A DNA stretch of 34,449 nt from Deltaproteobacteria bacterium (lineage in GTDB: Bacteria; Campylobacterota_A; Desulfurellia; JAGGSF01): positions 1 through 34,449 of the forward strand of contig JAGGSF010000102.1 in assembly GCA_021159235.1 (NCBI GenBank), read 5' to 3'. The position numbers and the translations under genes are program-made. The notes below the pieces were generated by a model. It was given only the letters and a program-made list of their open reading frames with translations, had not been told where the DNA came from and did not search any database. This document shows positions 8,901 to 20,349 of this stretch, piece by piece. Each line of letters starts with the position of its first letter. Position 1 is the stretch's first letter.

Positions 8901-10045
8901 CTCAAAATCCTTTAGAAAAGGATGTGATAGATACAGAGGGAAAGATAGTGGAGAAGAAGGGAAGACGGATTTCAGTAGAGAAACTCTCTTCTCTGGATGT
9001 AAATGGGTTAAAGAGTCTGTGCATCTCCAAGAAGCTCAGGCAGAAATCGCTCTCAATAGAGCGTTATTACAAGAAGATAATTAAAAATCTAAAAGAATCT
9101 GCGGCAGAAGAAATAAAAAATGTAAGTAAGGAAGATGATTTGCCATCTGGAGTGGTAATGGCGGTAAAGGTTTATGTGGCGGTCAGGAGAAAACTTATGG
9201 TAGGGGATAAGATGGCAGGTAGACACGGCAATAAGGGAGTTATATCTAAAATATTGCCGGCTGAGGATCTGCCATTTTTAGAGGATGGGACACCAGTGGA
9301 CATTGTTCTCGATCCACTGGGTGTGCCTTCTCGGATGAATATCGGTCAGATATTAGAAGCGCATCTGGGTTTTGCCTGCAAAAGATTAGGAGAAAGGATC
9401 AATGTTCTGGTTAAAGAAGGAAAGAAAAGTGCTATAAGGAATTTTTTGAATAATATCTTTGATGGAAATAAGGATGAGGTTAAAGCGTTTATAGAGCGTT
9501 TAAGTGATGAGGAAATTATGAGATTTGCCACGGATTGGGCAGGTGGCGTAAAGGCAAGTGTGCCTGTTTTTGAAAGTGCAACGGAAGAAGAGCTTAAAAA
9601 CCTGTTCAAGAAGAGTGGAATGGAGTTATCCAAAATGAAGTTGTACGATGGTGTTACTGGGGAGCCGTTTGCCAATCCTGTATGTGTGGGATCCATGTAT
9701 GTGTTGAAGCTCAATCATCTGGTAGAGGATAAAATACATGCAAGGAGCATAGGTCCTTACTCCTTGGTGACACAACAGCCACTGGGAGGAAAAGCGCAGT
9801 TTGGCGGTCAGCGGTTTGGAGAGATGGAGGTGTGGGCATTGGAAGGTTATGGTGCTGCGTATACTTTACAGGAGATGCTCACTATAAAGTCAGATGATAT
9901 CATTGGCAGAAATAAGGCTTATGAGCTTGCGACGAAGGGAAGAGATATAACATTGGGAGGAGTACCTGAATCATTTAGTGTGCTTGTTCAAGAATTAAAA
10001 TCCTTGTGTTTGGACGTAGAACTTTTAAAGGGCGTCAGAGGTTAG
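5939..10045 (+). CDS. rpoB: DNA-directed RNA polymerase subunit beta
   Basis: 1368 aa; [11 protein letters not shown]...[47 protein letters not shown]. Confidence 0.99.
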   Translation: [1368 protein letters not shown]

Positions 10046-10047
10046 TG

Positions 10048-13000
10048 ATGGGTGAGATGTTTACTGTTTTAAAGGGTAAACCAAGGTCTACGAGGGATTT
10101 TGATGCGATAAGGATAAGTCTTGTTTCACCGGATAAGATAAGGGAATGGAGCTACGGTGAGGTGAAGAAGGCAGAAACAATCAATTATAGAACATTTAAA
10201 CCTGAAAGGGATGGTCTTTTCTGCGCTCGTATATTTGGACCAGTAAAGGATTATGAATGTTTATGCAGGAAGTACAAAGGGATGAGGTATAAGGGTGTAG
10301 TGTGCGAGAAATGTGGTGTAGAGGTAACGGAAGCGAGGGTGAGAAGAGAAAGGATGGGACATATTGAGCTTGCTACACCGGTCGCTCATATATGGTATTT
10401 GAGAAGCGTTCCCAGCATAATATCTCTGCTTCTTGATATTAAGCTGAAAGATCTGGAGCGGGTTATATATTATGAATCTTATATAACTATAAAGAGCAAC
10501 ATTCAGGAAATTCCAGTAAAAAAGGTTCTTTCAGAGAAAGAATATCGTGAGGCTAAAGAAAAATATGGAGACGGGTTTGTTGCAGAAATGGGTGCTTCAG
10601 CTGTAAGAAAGTTATTGGAGAAAATGGATATTGATGCATTGCATGAAGAGCTTCAGGAAGCAATCAGGACCACGACACTTGCAGCAAAAAAGAAAAAGAT
10701 TGTGAGAAGGGCACGAATAATAGAGAAGATCAAGAGGGCAGGAAGCAGACCGGAGTGGATGATACTGGAAGTTTTGCCTGTTTTACCTCCTGATCTGCGT
10801 CCATTGGTTTCTTTGGAGAGCGGAAGATTTGCATCCTCGGATTTAAACGATCTTTATAGAAGGGTAATTAACAGGAATAATCGTTTGAAAAGACTTATAG
10901 AGTTGGGTGCTCCATCCATTATCGTTAGAAATGAGAAGAGAATGCTTCAGGAAGCGGTAGATGCATTACTGGATAATGGAAGGAGAAAACAGGTAGTAAG
11001 GGCAAGTAACAACAGACCATTAAAGTCTCTTTCGGACTCCATAAAAGGAAAATCTGGAAGATTTCGTCGCAATCTTCTGGGCAAGAGAGTGGATTATTCC
11101 GGGCGCTCTGTAATTATTGTGGGGCCTGAGTTAAAATTAGACCAGTGTGGATTACCTCGTGTTATGGCATTGGAACTTTTCAAGCCTTTTATTTACAACA
11201 AGCTTATTGACTCAGGGTTAACCAGTACCATAAAGGGTGCGAAGAAAATGGTGGAAAGAAAAGAGGAGGTAATATGGGATATTCTGGAGGAAATAGTTAA
11301 AGAATATCCTGTGCTTTTAAACAGGGCTCCTACGCTTCACAGGCTTTCTATCCAGGCTTTTCACCCTGTACTTACCAAGGATAAGGCTATTCAACTTCAT
11401 CCTCTTGTGTGTCCAGCTTTTAATGCAGATTTCGATGGAGATCAGATGGCAATACATGTTCCCCTGTCTCCAGAAGCAAAGATGGAAGCAGAGGTTTTAA
11501 TGTTATCTCCGCATGGCATTATTTCTCCTGCCAGTGGAAACCCTATTGCTGTTCCTACACAGGATATGGTATTGGGTATTTACTATATGACGAAACCAAA
11601 AGATGGCGCTATTGGCGAGGGGATGCTTTTTTCATCTCCGGATGAAGTCATATCTGCTTACGATAACGATATGTGTTCGTTGAATGCTTCTATTAAGGTG
11701 AGGATAAATGGGAAGATGGTAAACACAACCACAGGTAGAGTGGTTTTAGCTGGAATTCTGCCTGAGGGTGTGCCATTTGAATTGATAAATAAAACGATGA
11801 AGAAGAAAGATATAGTTAATGTGGTAAACTACATTTATAAAAATAAAGACTTGCCTACTACCACAAAATTTTTGGATGATATAAAGGAAATGGGTTTTCG
11901 TATGGCGACCAAAGCGGGTATATCTATCTCTCTTGATGATATAAAGGTGCCGGAGGAAAAAGAGAGAATAGTTAAGACTGCTGAGGAAAGAGTGAGGGCA
12001 ATTGCAGAGCAATACAGGCAAGGTCTTTTAACGGATATGGAAAGGTACAATAAGGTGGTGGATATATGGAGTGAGGCGACGGATAAGATTGCCGATGTAA
12101 TGATGAAAAAATTGGGCGGGGAATTTGGAGAAAGTTTTAATCCTATATATGTTATGGCTGATTCTGGTGCTCGCGGTTCAGCGCAGCAGATAAGGCAACT
12201 TGCAGGCGCAAGAGGTTTGATGGCTAAACCCTCAGGAGATATTATTGAAACCCCGATTAAGTCAAACTTTAAAGAAGGGTTAAGCACACTGGAGTACTTT
12301 ATTTCTGCCCATGGCGCGAGGAAAGGTCTGGCTGATACAGCGTTGAAAACAGCGAATGCAGGATATTTAACGAGAAAACTTGTGGATGTGGCACAAGATG
12401 TAATGATCACCGCTGAGGATTGTGGTTCAACAGAGGGTATGTATGTTTCGGCAATTATTACCGGTGGCGAAGAGATAGAAAGTTTGAGAGAAAGGATAGC
12501 GGGAAGAACAGCAGCGGAGGATGTAATTAATCCTTTTACAAAGGAGATAATCGTAAAAGAAAATGAGATTATAAGTGATAGAAAAGCAGATGAAATTGTA
12601 GAAGCAGGGATAAAAAGGGTAAAGATACACACTGTTCTTACCTGCAAGATGGATCATGGGGTATGTGCCAAGTGCTATGGTTTGGATTTAGCGAGGGGCG
12701 AAAAGGTGGAGGCAGGAGAGGCAGTGGGTATTATTGCTGCTCAATCTATAGGTGAGCCGGGAACACAACTCACATTAAGAACCTTTCACATTGGAGGAAC
12801 GGCAAGTAAAACTGAAGAAAAGATGAGTGCAGAGACGTCTCGAGCGGGTATTGTCAGGTTCTGTAATTTGGAGATTGCCGAGAATTCCAGCAAGGAGCGC
12901 ATTGTTCTTTCCAGAAGGGATGCCTGTATACTGATAACGGAACCACAGATAGTGGCTACAGGTGGTGGAAAGATAAAGATTACTGAAGATACTGTGAACT

Positions 13001-14604
13001 ATAGTATAAGAGTAGGTGATAACGAAAGTTATACTCTAAAAAAGGTAGATTTCGTTACAGAAAGGGATGTTGTTGGTAAAGGTGCAGAGGAAGCCATAGG
13101 TAAGCTTATGTTTACAGCGAAAGATGGGGATGTTGTATCTTCTGGTAGTTTGCTGGTGGAGAGGATATTGGAGATATGGGATGTGCCACGTAAGATCCCT
13201 TATGGCTCGAGGATTCATGTAAATGATGGCGAGACACTTAAACGTTTTGTGCGTGCAGAGGAAGGGGGAGAAGTTTTTCTTTATGCCTTATCCGGTGATA
13301 AACTGGTAGAAATAGATGATTTTCCACAAGGAAAAGTGGACAAGCATGGCACGCATGTTTTTATAAAGAAAAACGATAAAATTGTTGAGAGACATTATGT
13401 TCCAAAAGGATCTATTATATATGTAAAAAAAGGAAGTACAGTTAAATCAGGTGAACTTATTGTAGGGTTTGATGATGAGAAAGCAAGACAGGGATTTGAG
13501 AGTGATCCAGAATTGTCTAAATCTACTTGCGTTCTTTCCGAATGGGATGCATACAGTGATTTTATCTTAGTGAGTGTTGAAGGATATGTAAAATATTTAG
13601 ATATAGAGCAAGGCAAGACTTTTAAGGAAGATATAGATAGGGTGACAGGCCTGAGAAACAAGGTAATTATTGAATCTCGCGATCCTCTTCTTCGGCCCCG
13701 TATTACCATTGTTGATAAAGATGGTAGTGTGAAAAAATTACCGGGCATAGAGGAGGAGGCTGTGTATTATCTTCCTACCGGGACAATTCTTCTTAAGGAC
13801 AATGGTGATTATGTTAAGGCAGGGGATGAGATAGGGAAAATTCCTAAGGAATTGATAAAGACAACGGATATAACAGGTGGACTGCCTAGGGCAAATGAAC
13901 TGTTTGAAGCAAAAGCACCGAAGAATGCGGCAGTAGTTACTGAAATAAATGGTGTAGTTTCTTATGGCAAGATAATAAAAGGCAGGAGAGTAGTTGTTGT
14001 GACTTCTCCTGGAGGAACGAGAAAAGAATATATTATTTCTCGTGACAAGAGATTGCTTGTGTATCCCGGAGATAGAGTAGAGATGGGGGAACCCTTGACA
14101 GATGGAGTGGTAAATCCGCATGACATCTTGAGAATATTGGGCGAGAGAGCATTGCAAAAGCATCTGGTAGATGAAATTCAGCAGGTCTATAGATTGCAAG
14201 GAGTAAACATAAATGACAAGCATATAGAGATAATTGTGAGACAGATGCTTTCTAAGGTAATAATAGAGGATGCAGGAGATACATCTTTTATGGAAGATGA
14301 GGTAGTTAATAGGTTTAAATTTATGAAAGAAAATCAGAAGATGATAAAGGAGGGAAAGAAACCTGCTATAGGAAGGATTGTCCTTTTGGGAATTACAAAA
14401 GCAGCGTTGAGTGCAGAAAGCTTTGTTTCTGCCGCTTCATTTCAGGAGACAACGCGAGTACTCAGAGAAGCCAGCATTTCTGGAGCAATAGACCCTCTCA
14501 AGGGATTGAAGGAAAATGTGATTGTAGGACGGCTGATTCCTGCAGGTACGGGTCAGAGGAAATTTGACGAGATAAGTATTGTGCCGAAAACACTTGACAA
14601 ATAG
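10048..14604 (+). CDS. rpoC: DNA-directed RNA polymerase subunit beta'
   Basis: [10 protein letters not shown] catalytic motif; [19 protein letters not shown] zinc finger; CGLPR, RTFHIGG and QETTRVL motifs; start at ATG 10048. Confidence 0.99.
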   Translation: MGEMFTVLKGKPRSTRDFDAIRISLVSPDKIREWSYGEVKKAETINYRTFKPERDGLFCARIFGPVKDYECLCRKYKGMRYKGVVCEKCGVEVTEARVRRERMGHIELATPVAHIWYLRSVPSIISLLLDIKLKDLERVIYYESYITIKSNIQEIPVKKVLSEKEYREAKEKYGDGFVAEMGASAVRKLLEKMDIDALHEELQEAIRTTTLAAKKKKIVRRARIIEKIKRAGSRPEWMILEVLPVLPPDLRPLVSLESGRFASSDLNDLYRRVINRNNRLKRLIELGAPSIIVRNEKRMLQEAVDALLDNGRRKQVVRASNNRPLKSLSDSIKGKSGRFRRNLLGKRVDYSGRSVIIVGPELKLDQCGLPRVMALELFKPFIYNKLIDSGLTSTIKGAKKMVERKEEVIWDILEEIVKEYPVLLNRAPTLHRLSIQAFHPVLTKDKAIQLHPLVCPAFNADFDGDQMAIHVPLSPEAKMEAEVLMLSPHGIISPASGNPIAVPTQDMVLGIYYMTKPKDGAIGEGMLFSSPDEVISAYDNDMCSLNASIKVRINGKMVNTTTGRVVLAGILPEGVPFELINKTMKKKDIVNVVNYIYKNKDLPTTTKFLDDIKEMGFRMATKAGISISLDDIKVPEEKERIVKTAEERVRAIAEQYRQGLLTDMERYNKVVDIWSEATDKIADVMMKKLGGEFGESFNPIYVMADSGARGSAQQIRQLAGARGLMAKPSGDIIETPIKSNFKEGLSTLEYFISAHGARKGLADTALKTANAGYLTRKLVDVAQDVMITAEDCGSTEGMYVSAIITGGEEIESLRERIAGRTAAEDVINPFTKEIIVKENEIISDRKADEIVEAGIKRVKIHTVLTCKMDHGVCAKCYGLDLARGEKVEAGEAVGIIAAQSIGEPGTQLTLRTFHIGGTASKTEEKMSAETSRAGIVRFCNLEIAENSSKERIVLSRRDACILITEPQIVATGGGKIKITEDTVNYSIRVGDNESYTLKKVDFVTERDVVGKGAEEAIGKLMFTAKDGDVVSSGSLLVERILEIWDVPRKIPYGSRIHVNDGETLKRFVRAEEGGEVFLYALSGDKLVEIDDFPQGKVDKHGTHVFIKKNDKIVERHYVPKGSIIYVKKGSTVKSGELIVGFDDEKARQGFESDPELSKSTCVLSEWDAYSDFILVSVEGYVKYLDIEQGKTFKEDIDRVTGLRNKVIIESRDPLLRPRITIVDKDGSVKKLPGIEEEAVYYLPTGTILLKDNGDYVKAGDEIGKIPKELIKTTDITGGLPRANELFEAKAPKNAAVVTEINGVVSYGKIIKGRRVVVVTSPGGTRKEYIISRDKRLLVYPGDRVEMGEPLTDGVVNPHDILRILGERALQKHLVDEIQQVYRLQGVNINDKHIEIIVRQMLSKVIIEDAGDTSFMEDEVVNRFKFMKENQKMIKEGKKPAIGRIVLLGITKAALSAESFVSAASFQETTRVLREASISGAIDPLKGLKENVIVGRLIPAGTGQRKFDEISIVPKTLDK

Positions 14605-14617
14605 GCTTTTTGTTGAT

Positions 14618-14642
14618 ACGGTTACAACCGTTTTGTTTTTTT
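14618..14642 (+). terminator. weak terminator/attenuator-like hairpin between rpoC and rpsL
   Basis: ACGGTT-AC-AACCGT (effective 5-bp stem, TACA loop) followed by TTTGTTTTTTT. Confidence 0.5.
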
Positions 14643-14655
14643 AAGGGGAGGAAGG

Positions 14656-15036
14656 ATGCCAACGATCAATCAACTGATTAGAAAGGGAAGAAAAAAAAAG
14701 AAAAAAAGTAAGAAAATGCTGGCGCTGGAGGGCTGTCCTCAGAGAAGGGGTGTTTGCGTGAGAGTGTATACGACAACACCAAAGAAGCCGAATTCTGCTT
14801 TACGGAAAGTGGCGAGGGTGAAGTTGACCAGTGGTACGGAGGTGACTGCATATATTCCCGGAGAAGGTCATAACTTACAGGAACATTCCATTGTTTTAGT
14901 GAGGGGAGGCAGAGTGAAAGATTTGCCGGGAGTAAGGTATCATATAGTGAGAGGTGCTCTGGATACAGGAGGAGTTGAGGATAGAAGGCAGGGAAGATCT
15001 AAATATGCTGCAAAGAAGCCAAAGAGTGGGGTGTAG
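14656..15036 (+). CDS. rpsL: 30S ribosomal protein S12
   Basis: [17 protein letters not shown]...[22 protein letters not shown]. Confidence 0.98.
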   Translation: MPTINQLIRKGRKKKKKSKKMLALEGCPQRRGVCVRVYTTTPKKPNSALRKVARVKLTSGTEVTAYIPGEGHNLQEHSIVLVRGGRVKDLPGVRYHIVRGALDTGGVEDRRQGRSKYAAKKPKSGV

Positions 15037-15039
15037 TTT

Positions 15040-15507
15040 ATGCGAAGACGAAGAGCAGAGCAAAGGAGTGTTTCTCCGGACCTTGTTTATAAAAGTGTGT
15101 TGGTAGCTAAGATTATAAATAAGATAATGTGGGATGGTAAAAAGACAGTTGCAGAAAGAATATTTTATGAAGCGATGGATATGGTGAGAGATAAAACGGG
15201 ACAGGATCCAATGGAAGTTTTAAAAAAAGCGGTGTCCAACATTATGCCTCGATTGGAAGTAAGACCGCGCAGAGTAGGTGGGGCTACTTACCAGGTACCT
15301 GTAGAAGTAAGAGCTCCTAGGCAAAGAAGCTTGGCTATAAGGTGGTTGGTTGATTATGCAAGAAAGAGGCATGAGAAGAGGATGTTTGAGAGATTGGCAA
15401 ATGAGATATTGGATGCCAGCGAGGGCAGGGGTGGTGCAGTTAAAAAGAGAGAGGATGTGCACAAGATGGCGGAAGCGAACAGGGCTTTTGCTCATTACAG
15501 ATGGTGA
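15040..15507 (+). CDS. rpsG: 30S ribosomal protein S7
   Basis: [41 protein letters not shown]. Confidence 0.98.
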   Translation: MRRRRAEQRSVSPDLVYKSVLVAKIINKIMWDGKKTVAERIFYEAMDMVRDKTGQDPMEVLKKAVSNIMPRLEVRPRRVGGATYQVPVEVRAPRQRSLAIRWLVDYARKRHEKRMFERLANEILDASEGRGGAVKKREDVHKMAEANRAFAHYRW

Positions 15508-15515
15508 TTTGGAAT

Positions 15516-17588
15516 ATGGGAAGATCGCATTCGTTGGATAAGGTACGTAATATAGGAATAATTGCTCATATAGACGCTGGCAAGACGACAACCACGGAAC
15601 GAATGCTTTTTTATACCGGCGTCTCACATAAAATGGGTGAAGTGGATTTAGGGACAGCCGTTATGGACTGGATGGAGCAGGAGAGAGAAAGGGGGATTAC
15701 CATTACTGCTGCTACCACTACCTGTTTTTGGAGGGGGCATTGTGTAAATATCGTTGACACGCCAGGACATGTAGATTTCACGGTAGAAGTGGAAAGATCC
15801 TTGAGAGTTTTAGATGGAGCGATAGGCGTGTTCTGTGGTGTATCAGGGGTGGAGCCGCAGTCGGAGACAGTATGGAGACAAGCGGACCGGTATAATGTGC
15901 CGCGTATTGCTTTTGTGAATAAAATGGATAGAATAGGTGCGGATTATTTCAGGGTAGTGGATGATGTGAGGCGGAAGTTTGATACAATCGTTTTACCCTT
16001 GCAGATACCCATAGGAAAAGAGGATAACTTTGTGGGCGTGGTGAATGTGATAAACAGGAAAGCCTATGTTTGGGATCTGGATAAGCTGGGAATGCGATTT
16101 TCTGTTCGTGAAGTTCCGGAGGAGCTGAGGGAAAGAGCAGAGGAAATGAGGCAGCAGGTAATAGAGGTGCTGGCTGATTTCGATGAATCAATCATGGAAA
16201 AATACATAGAGGGGAAAGATATAAGTGAAGAAGAACTAAAAAAGGTTATAAGAAGAGCTACCGTGGCGGGGAAGGTTATTCCTGTTTTATGTGGTAGTGC
16301 TTTTAAAAATAAAGGTATACAGCCACTCTTGGACGCTGTTGTGGATTTTCTTCCCTCGCCTAAGGATATTCCTCCCATGAGAGGTTTTAATCCTTTAACA
16401 GGAGAACTAATTGAGAGGAGAGCTGATGATAATGAACCTTTTTCTGGTTTGGTTTTTAAGATAGTCAACGATCCTTTCGTGGGTAGATTGGCATACTTGC
16501 GGATTTATTCTGGCACGATAAAGGCGGGTAGCTATGTGTATAATTCCACCAGAGATATCAAGGAACGGGTGGAGAGACTTTTGCGTATACATTCTAACAA
16601 GAGGGTGGATGTAGATACAATGTATGCGGGAGATATAGCGGGAGTTATTGGATTAAAGCATACTTTTACCGGCGATACATTATGTGATGAAAATAAAAAG
16701 GTTGTTTTTGAGTCGATGAAATTTCCTGAACCTGTAATTTCTGTAGCGGTTGAGCCTAAAACGAAAGCTGATCAAGAAAAGCTTTCTTTAGCTTTAAAAC
16801 GCATGGCTGACGAGGATCCTACATTTCATGTAAGATGTGATGTGGAAACAGGACAGACAATAATATCGGGAATGGGAGAGCTGCATCTGGCTATAATTGT
16901 TGATCGTCTGCGTCGAGAGCAACATGTATCGGTAAATGTAGGCAAACCCCAAGTGGCTTATAAGGAAACTGTAAGAAGATGTGTGGAACGGCAGGAAGGA
17001 AAATTTATCAGGCAAACAGGTGGCAAGGGACAGTATGGACATGTTGTTTTAAGGATTGAACCTTTAAAAAAGGATGAGAGGTTTGAGTTTGTTAATGATA
17101 TACATGGTGGTAGTATACCGAAGGAGTTTATTCCCTCTATTAAAAAAGGCGTGGAAGAAGCAATGGAGTCTGGTGTTTTAGCAGGCTATCCGGTGGTTAG
17201 AGTTAAGGTTACCTTGATCGACGGTTCTTATCATCCGGTTGATTCTTCTGATATAGCATTTAAAGTTGCAGCTTCTATTGCCTTCAAAGAGGGGATGAAG
17301 AAGGCTGACCCTTACCTTCTGGAACCTATCATGGCTATAGAAGTAAATGTTCCAAAGGAATATTTGGGTAATATTGTGGGAGATATCAATGCGAGGAGAG
17401 GAAGGGTGTGGAGTGTAGAGGAAAGAGGGGAGCAGAAGACAGTTAAGGCATTCATTCCTCTTTCTGAGATGTTTGCGTATGCTACGAATTTGCGTTCCCT
17501 TACACAGGGAAGAGGAACTTATGTGATGCAGTTTGACCATTATGAGGAAGTTTCTAAGAACATTGTGGGAAAGATAAAAGGATTGTAA
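15516..17588 (+). CDS. fusA: elongation factor G
   Basis: [48 protein letters not shown]. Start at ATG 15516 fits family. Confidence 0.97.
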   Translation: MGRSHSLDKVRNIGIIAHIDAGKTTTTERMLFYTGVSHKMGEVDLGTAVMDWMEQERERGITITAATTTCFWRGHCVNIVDTPGHVDFTVEVERSLRVLDGAIGVFCGVSGVEPQSETVWRQADRYNVPRIAFVNKMDRIGADYFRVVDDVRRKFDTIVLPLQIPIGKEDNFVGVVNVINRKAYVWDLDKLGMRFSVREVPEELRERAEEMRQQVIEVLADFDESIMEKYIEGKDISEEELKKVIRRATVAGKVIPVLCGSAFKNKGIQPLLDAVVDFLPSPKDIPPMRGFNPLTGELIERRADDNEPFSGLVFKIVNDPFVGRLAYLRIYSGTIKAGSYVYNSTRDIKERVERLLRIHSNKRVDVDTMYAGDIAGVIGLKHTFTGDTLCDENKKVVFESMKFPEPVISVAVEPKTKADQEKLSLALKRMADEDPTFHVRCDVETGQTIISGMGELHLAIIVDRLRREQHVSVNVGKPQVAYKETVRRCVERQEGKFIRQTGGKGQYGHVVLRIEPLKKDERFEFVNDIHGGSIPKEFIPSIKKGVEEAMESGVLAGYPVVRVKVTLIDGSYHPVDSSDIAFKVAASIAFKEGMKKADPYLLEPIMAIEVNVPKEYLGNIVGDINARRGRVWSVEERGEQKTVKAFIPLSEMFAYATNLRSLTQGRGTYVMQFDHYEEVSKNIVGKIKGL

Positions 17589-18791
17589 GGAGGATTTTAT
17601 GCCAAAGGAAAAGTATGTGCGTAAGAAACCCCATGTGAACATAGGCACGATTGGGCATGTGGATCATGGAAAAACAACACTTACTTCAGCTATTACCAGG
17701 GTTTTAGCTACTAAGGGATTGGCAAATTATATAGGTTATGATGAGATAGATAAGGCTCCTGAGGAAAAAAGCAGAGGGTTGACCATCAACATTGCTCATA
17801 TTGAGTATGAAACGGAGAACAGACACTATGCACACATTGATTGTCCCGGTCATGCGGATTATGTTAAGAATATGATTACTGGTGCAGCCCAGATGGATGG
17901 AACGATACTGGTAGTCTCTGCTGCAGATGGTCCTATGCCACAAACCAGAGAGCATATAATTTTAGCCCGTCAGGTAGGGGTGCCTTATATAGTTGTGTTT
18001 TTAAACAAAACAGATATGGTAGACGACCCAGAATTGATAGACCTGGTAGAGATGGAGACCAGAGAGCTTTTAACCAAATACGGTTATCCTGGAGATGACC
18101 TGCCGGTTATAAAAGGGTCTGCCTTAAAGGCTCTGGAAACACCGGAAGGTGAGGAAAATGAACATACCAGGGCGATCTGGGATCTGTTGAAGGCGGTGGA
18201 TGAGTATATAAAGACACCGGTAAGGGATGTTGACAAACCCTTCCTTATGCCTATTGAGGATGTATTTACCATCTCTGGAAGGGGAACGGTGGTCACAGGC
18301 AGGGTGGAAAGAGGAATAATTCGTCCCGGGGACGAGGTGGAGATGGTAGGATTTAGACCTACCAGAAAAACGGTGGCAACATCCCTGGAGATGTTCAGGA
18401 AAATACTGGATGAAGCGAGGGCAGGAGACAACGTTGGAGTGCTGTTGAGAGGAGTAAAGAGAGACGAGGTGGAGAGAGGAATGGTGCTGACCAAACCAGG
18501 ATCCATTACTCCTCATACTAAGTTCAAGGCACAGATTTATGTTTTAACCAAGGAAGAAGGTGGAAGGCACACACCATTCTTTACAGGATACCGTCCTCAA
18601 TTCTTTGTGCGGACAACGGATGTAACAGGAGTAATAAAACTACCTGAAGGGGTAGAGATGATCATGCCTGGTGATAATGTTGAGATAGAAATAGAGCTTA
18701 TTGCTCCTATTGCTTCTGAGGAGGGAACACGGTTTGCTATAAGGGAAGGTGGAAAGACAGTGGGTGCTGGTGTAATTACCAAGATTCTGGA
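17584..18791 (+). repeat. 1208-bp direct repeat, copy 2 (tuf plus Shine-Dalgarno)
   Basis: Identical by eye to 1637-2844. Confidence 0.93.
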
Positions 18792-18795
18792 ATGA
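17599..18795 (+). CDS. tuf: elongation factor Tu, copy 2
   Basis: Same protein as 1652-2848; stop TGA. Confidence 0.98.
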   Translation: MPKEKYVRKKPHVNIGTIGHVDHGKTTLTSAITRVLATKGLANYIGYDEIDKAPEEKSRGLTINIAHIEYETENRHYAHIDCPGHADYVKNMITGAAQMDGTILVVSAADGPMPQTREHIILARQVGVPYIVVFLNKTDMVDDPELIDLVEMETRELLTKYGYPGDDLPVIKGSALKALETPEGEENEHTRAIWDLLKAVDEYIKTPVRDVDKPFLMPIEDVFTISGRGTVVTGRVERGIIRPGDEVEMVGFRPTRKTVATSLEMFRKILDEARAGDNVGVLLRGVKRDEVERGMVLTKPGSITPHTKFKAQIYVLTKEEGGRHTPFFTGYRPQFFVRTTDVTGVIKLPEGVEMIMPGDNVEIEIELIAPIASEEGTRFAIREGGKTVGAGVITKILE

Positions 18796-18820
18796 TTATG
18801 TGAACCTTAAGGGAAATTTT

Positions 18821-19126
18821 ATGTCGCAAAAGATAAGATTAAGATTAAAGTCTTATGATAGTAGACTTTTAGACAAGTCTGTAAAGGATATAACAGAAAC
18901 AGTGAAGAAGACGGGTGCAAAGATAAAAGGACCGGTGCCCTTGCCTACAAAGATATCTCGCTATACGGTCCTGCGTTCAACATTTGTGAATAAGAAATCG
19001 AGAGAGCAGTTTGAGATAAGAATTCATAAGAGGCTTATGGATATCTTAGATGCATCGGAACAGACAGTGGATGCATTGATGAGAATAGACTTGCCGGCAG
19101 GTGTGGATATAGAGGTGAAACTGTGA
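18821..19126 (+). CDS. rpsJ: 30S ribosomal protein S10
   Basis: [44 protein letters not shown]. Confidence 0.97.
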   Translation: MSQKIRLRLKSYDSRLLDKSVKDITETVKKTGAKIKGPVPLPTKISRYTVLRSTFVNKKSREQFEIRIHKRLMDILDASEQTVDALMRIDLPAGVDIEVKL

Positions 19127-19740
19127 TAGGTCTTATGGCAAGAAAAATGGGCATGACACAGGTTTTCGAAAACGACTCTGCGATTCCTGTAACACTTTTA
19201 AAAGCAGAACCCGGGGTTATAGTGGATATTAGAACACAGGAAAAAAATGGTTATTGTGGGTTACAGCTGGGTTTTGGTGATGTTAAGGAAAATAGATTGA
19301 ACAAACCTCTGATTGGTTATTTTAAAAAGAAGAATGTGCCGTATAAACGCATGCTGAGAGAATTTAGGTGCCAAAATATCGAAGAATTTAAAATAGGTGA
19401 TGTAATAGGCGTTGATATATTTGAGGTGGGAGAAACGGTGAGAGTTCAAGGATATAGCAAAGGAAAAGGATTTTCTGGCACTATGAAAAGACATGGTTTT
19501 CACGGTGGACCAGCTTCTCATGGTGGAATGATGGATAGAAGACCCGGTTCTATAGGTATGTGTGAATATCCAGGGAGGGTATTTAAGGGAAAGAAAATGG
19601 CAGGTCACCATGGGAACAAAAAGGTTACAATTACTTCAAGGGTTGTTTTTATAGATAATGAGAATAATATTATAGGTCTTAAAGGTAGTGTGGTAGGTGG
19701 AAATGGCAGCTGGGTTAAGATATTAAAGGGAAAGCGATGA
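19123..19740 (+). CDS. rplC: 50S ribosomal protein L3
   Basis: [26 protein letters not shown]...[25 protein letters not shown] start. Confidence 0.98.
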   Translation: MIGLMARKMGMTQVFENDSAIPVTLLKAEPGVIVDIRTQEKNGYCGLQLGFGDVKENRLNKPLIGYFKKKNVPYKRMLREFRCQNIEEFKIGDVIGVDIFEVGETVRVQGYSKGKGFSGTMKRHGFHGGPASHGGMMDRRPGSIGMCEYPGRVFKGKKMAGHHGNKKVTITSRVVFIDNENNIIGLKGSVVGGNGSWVKILKGKR

Positions 19741-20348
19741 CGAAAGTAAGTGTGTTGGACAAACGAGGTGATAAAAAGGGAGAGGTAGATATAGATATTG
19801 ATGTTGGTGATGTTTCCCCTGTATGCATAAGTAGAATGGTAAAGGCGTATTTGACAAATAGAAGAAGAGGAACGGCTTCTTCTAAAACCAGGGGCGATGT
19901 ATCTGGCGGAGGAAGAAAACCCTGGAGACAGAAGGGAACAGGAAGAGCGCGGGCGGGTTCTATTCGTTCACCCCTGTGGGTAGGTGGTGGTGTATGTTTT
20001 GGGCCAAAGCCTCGTATATATAGAGAAAAGATAAATAAGAAGGAAAGGAGAAAGGCTTACCTGTGGGCTCTGTTGCAAAAGATTAAGGATGGTAATTTGA
20101 TTGTGGTGGAAGAGTTTGACTTTTCTTCGCCGAAGACGAAGGAAGCCTGCACGGCTTTAAAGAATTTGGGTGTAGAAAAGGGTTTGGTTGTTGTAAACAA
20201 TGATATGGTTAATTCTATACTTTCTATGAGAAACATAAAAAATATAGAATTAAGGGAAGCGCGTAGCGTTAATGTTTATGATATTTTAAGGTATGAAAAG
20301 ATTGTTGTTCCTCAAAAGCTGTTACCGGAGATGTTGAGGGAAACTTAA
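19737..20348 (+). CDS. rplD: 50S ribosomal protein L4
   Basis: RRGTASSKTRGDVSGGGRKPWRQKGTGRARAGSIRSPLWVGGG. Confidence 0.97.
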   Translation: MTKVSVLDKRGDKKGEVDIDIDVGDVSPVCISRMVKAYLTNRRRGTASSKTRGDVSGGGRKPWRQKGTGRARAGSIRSPLWVGGGVCFGPKPRIYREKINKKERRKAYLWALLQKIKDGNLIVVEEFDFSSPKTKEACTALKNLGVEKGLVVVNNDMVNSILSMRNIKNIELREARSVNVYDILRYEKIVVPQKLLPEMLRET

Positions 20349-20349
20349 T

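Noticed and set aside
11835-12647. 270 aa minus-strand ORF antisense to rpoC
   Set aside because: Ser/Ile/Phe-rich shadow of rpoC codons with no recognisable domain and no fitting promoter or RBS context; rpoC is certain.
14594-14622. TTGACA overlapping the rpoC stop as a promoter for rpsL
   Set aside because: The hexamer at N17 (TACGGT) is a poor -10 and overlaps the hairpin; not convincing.
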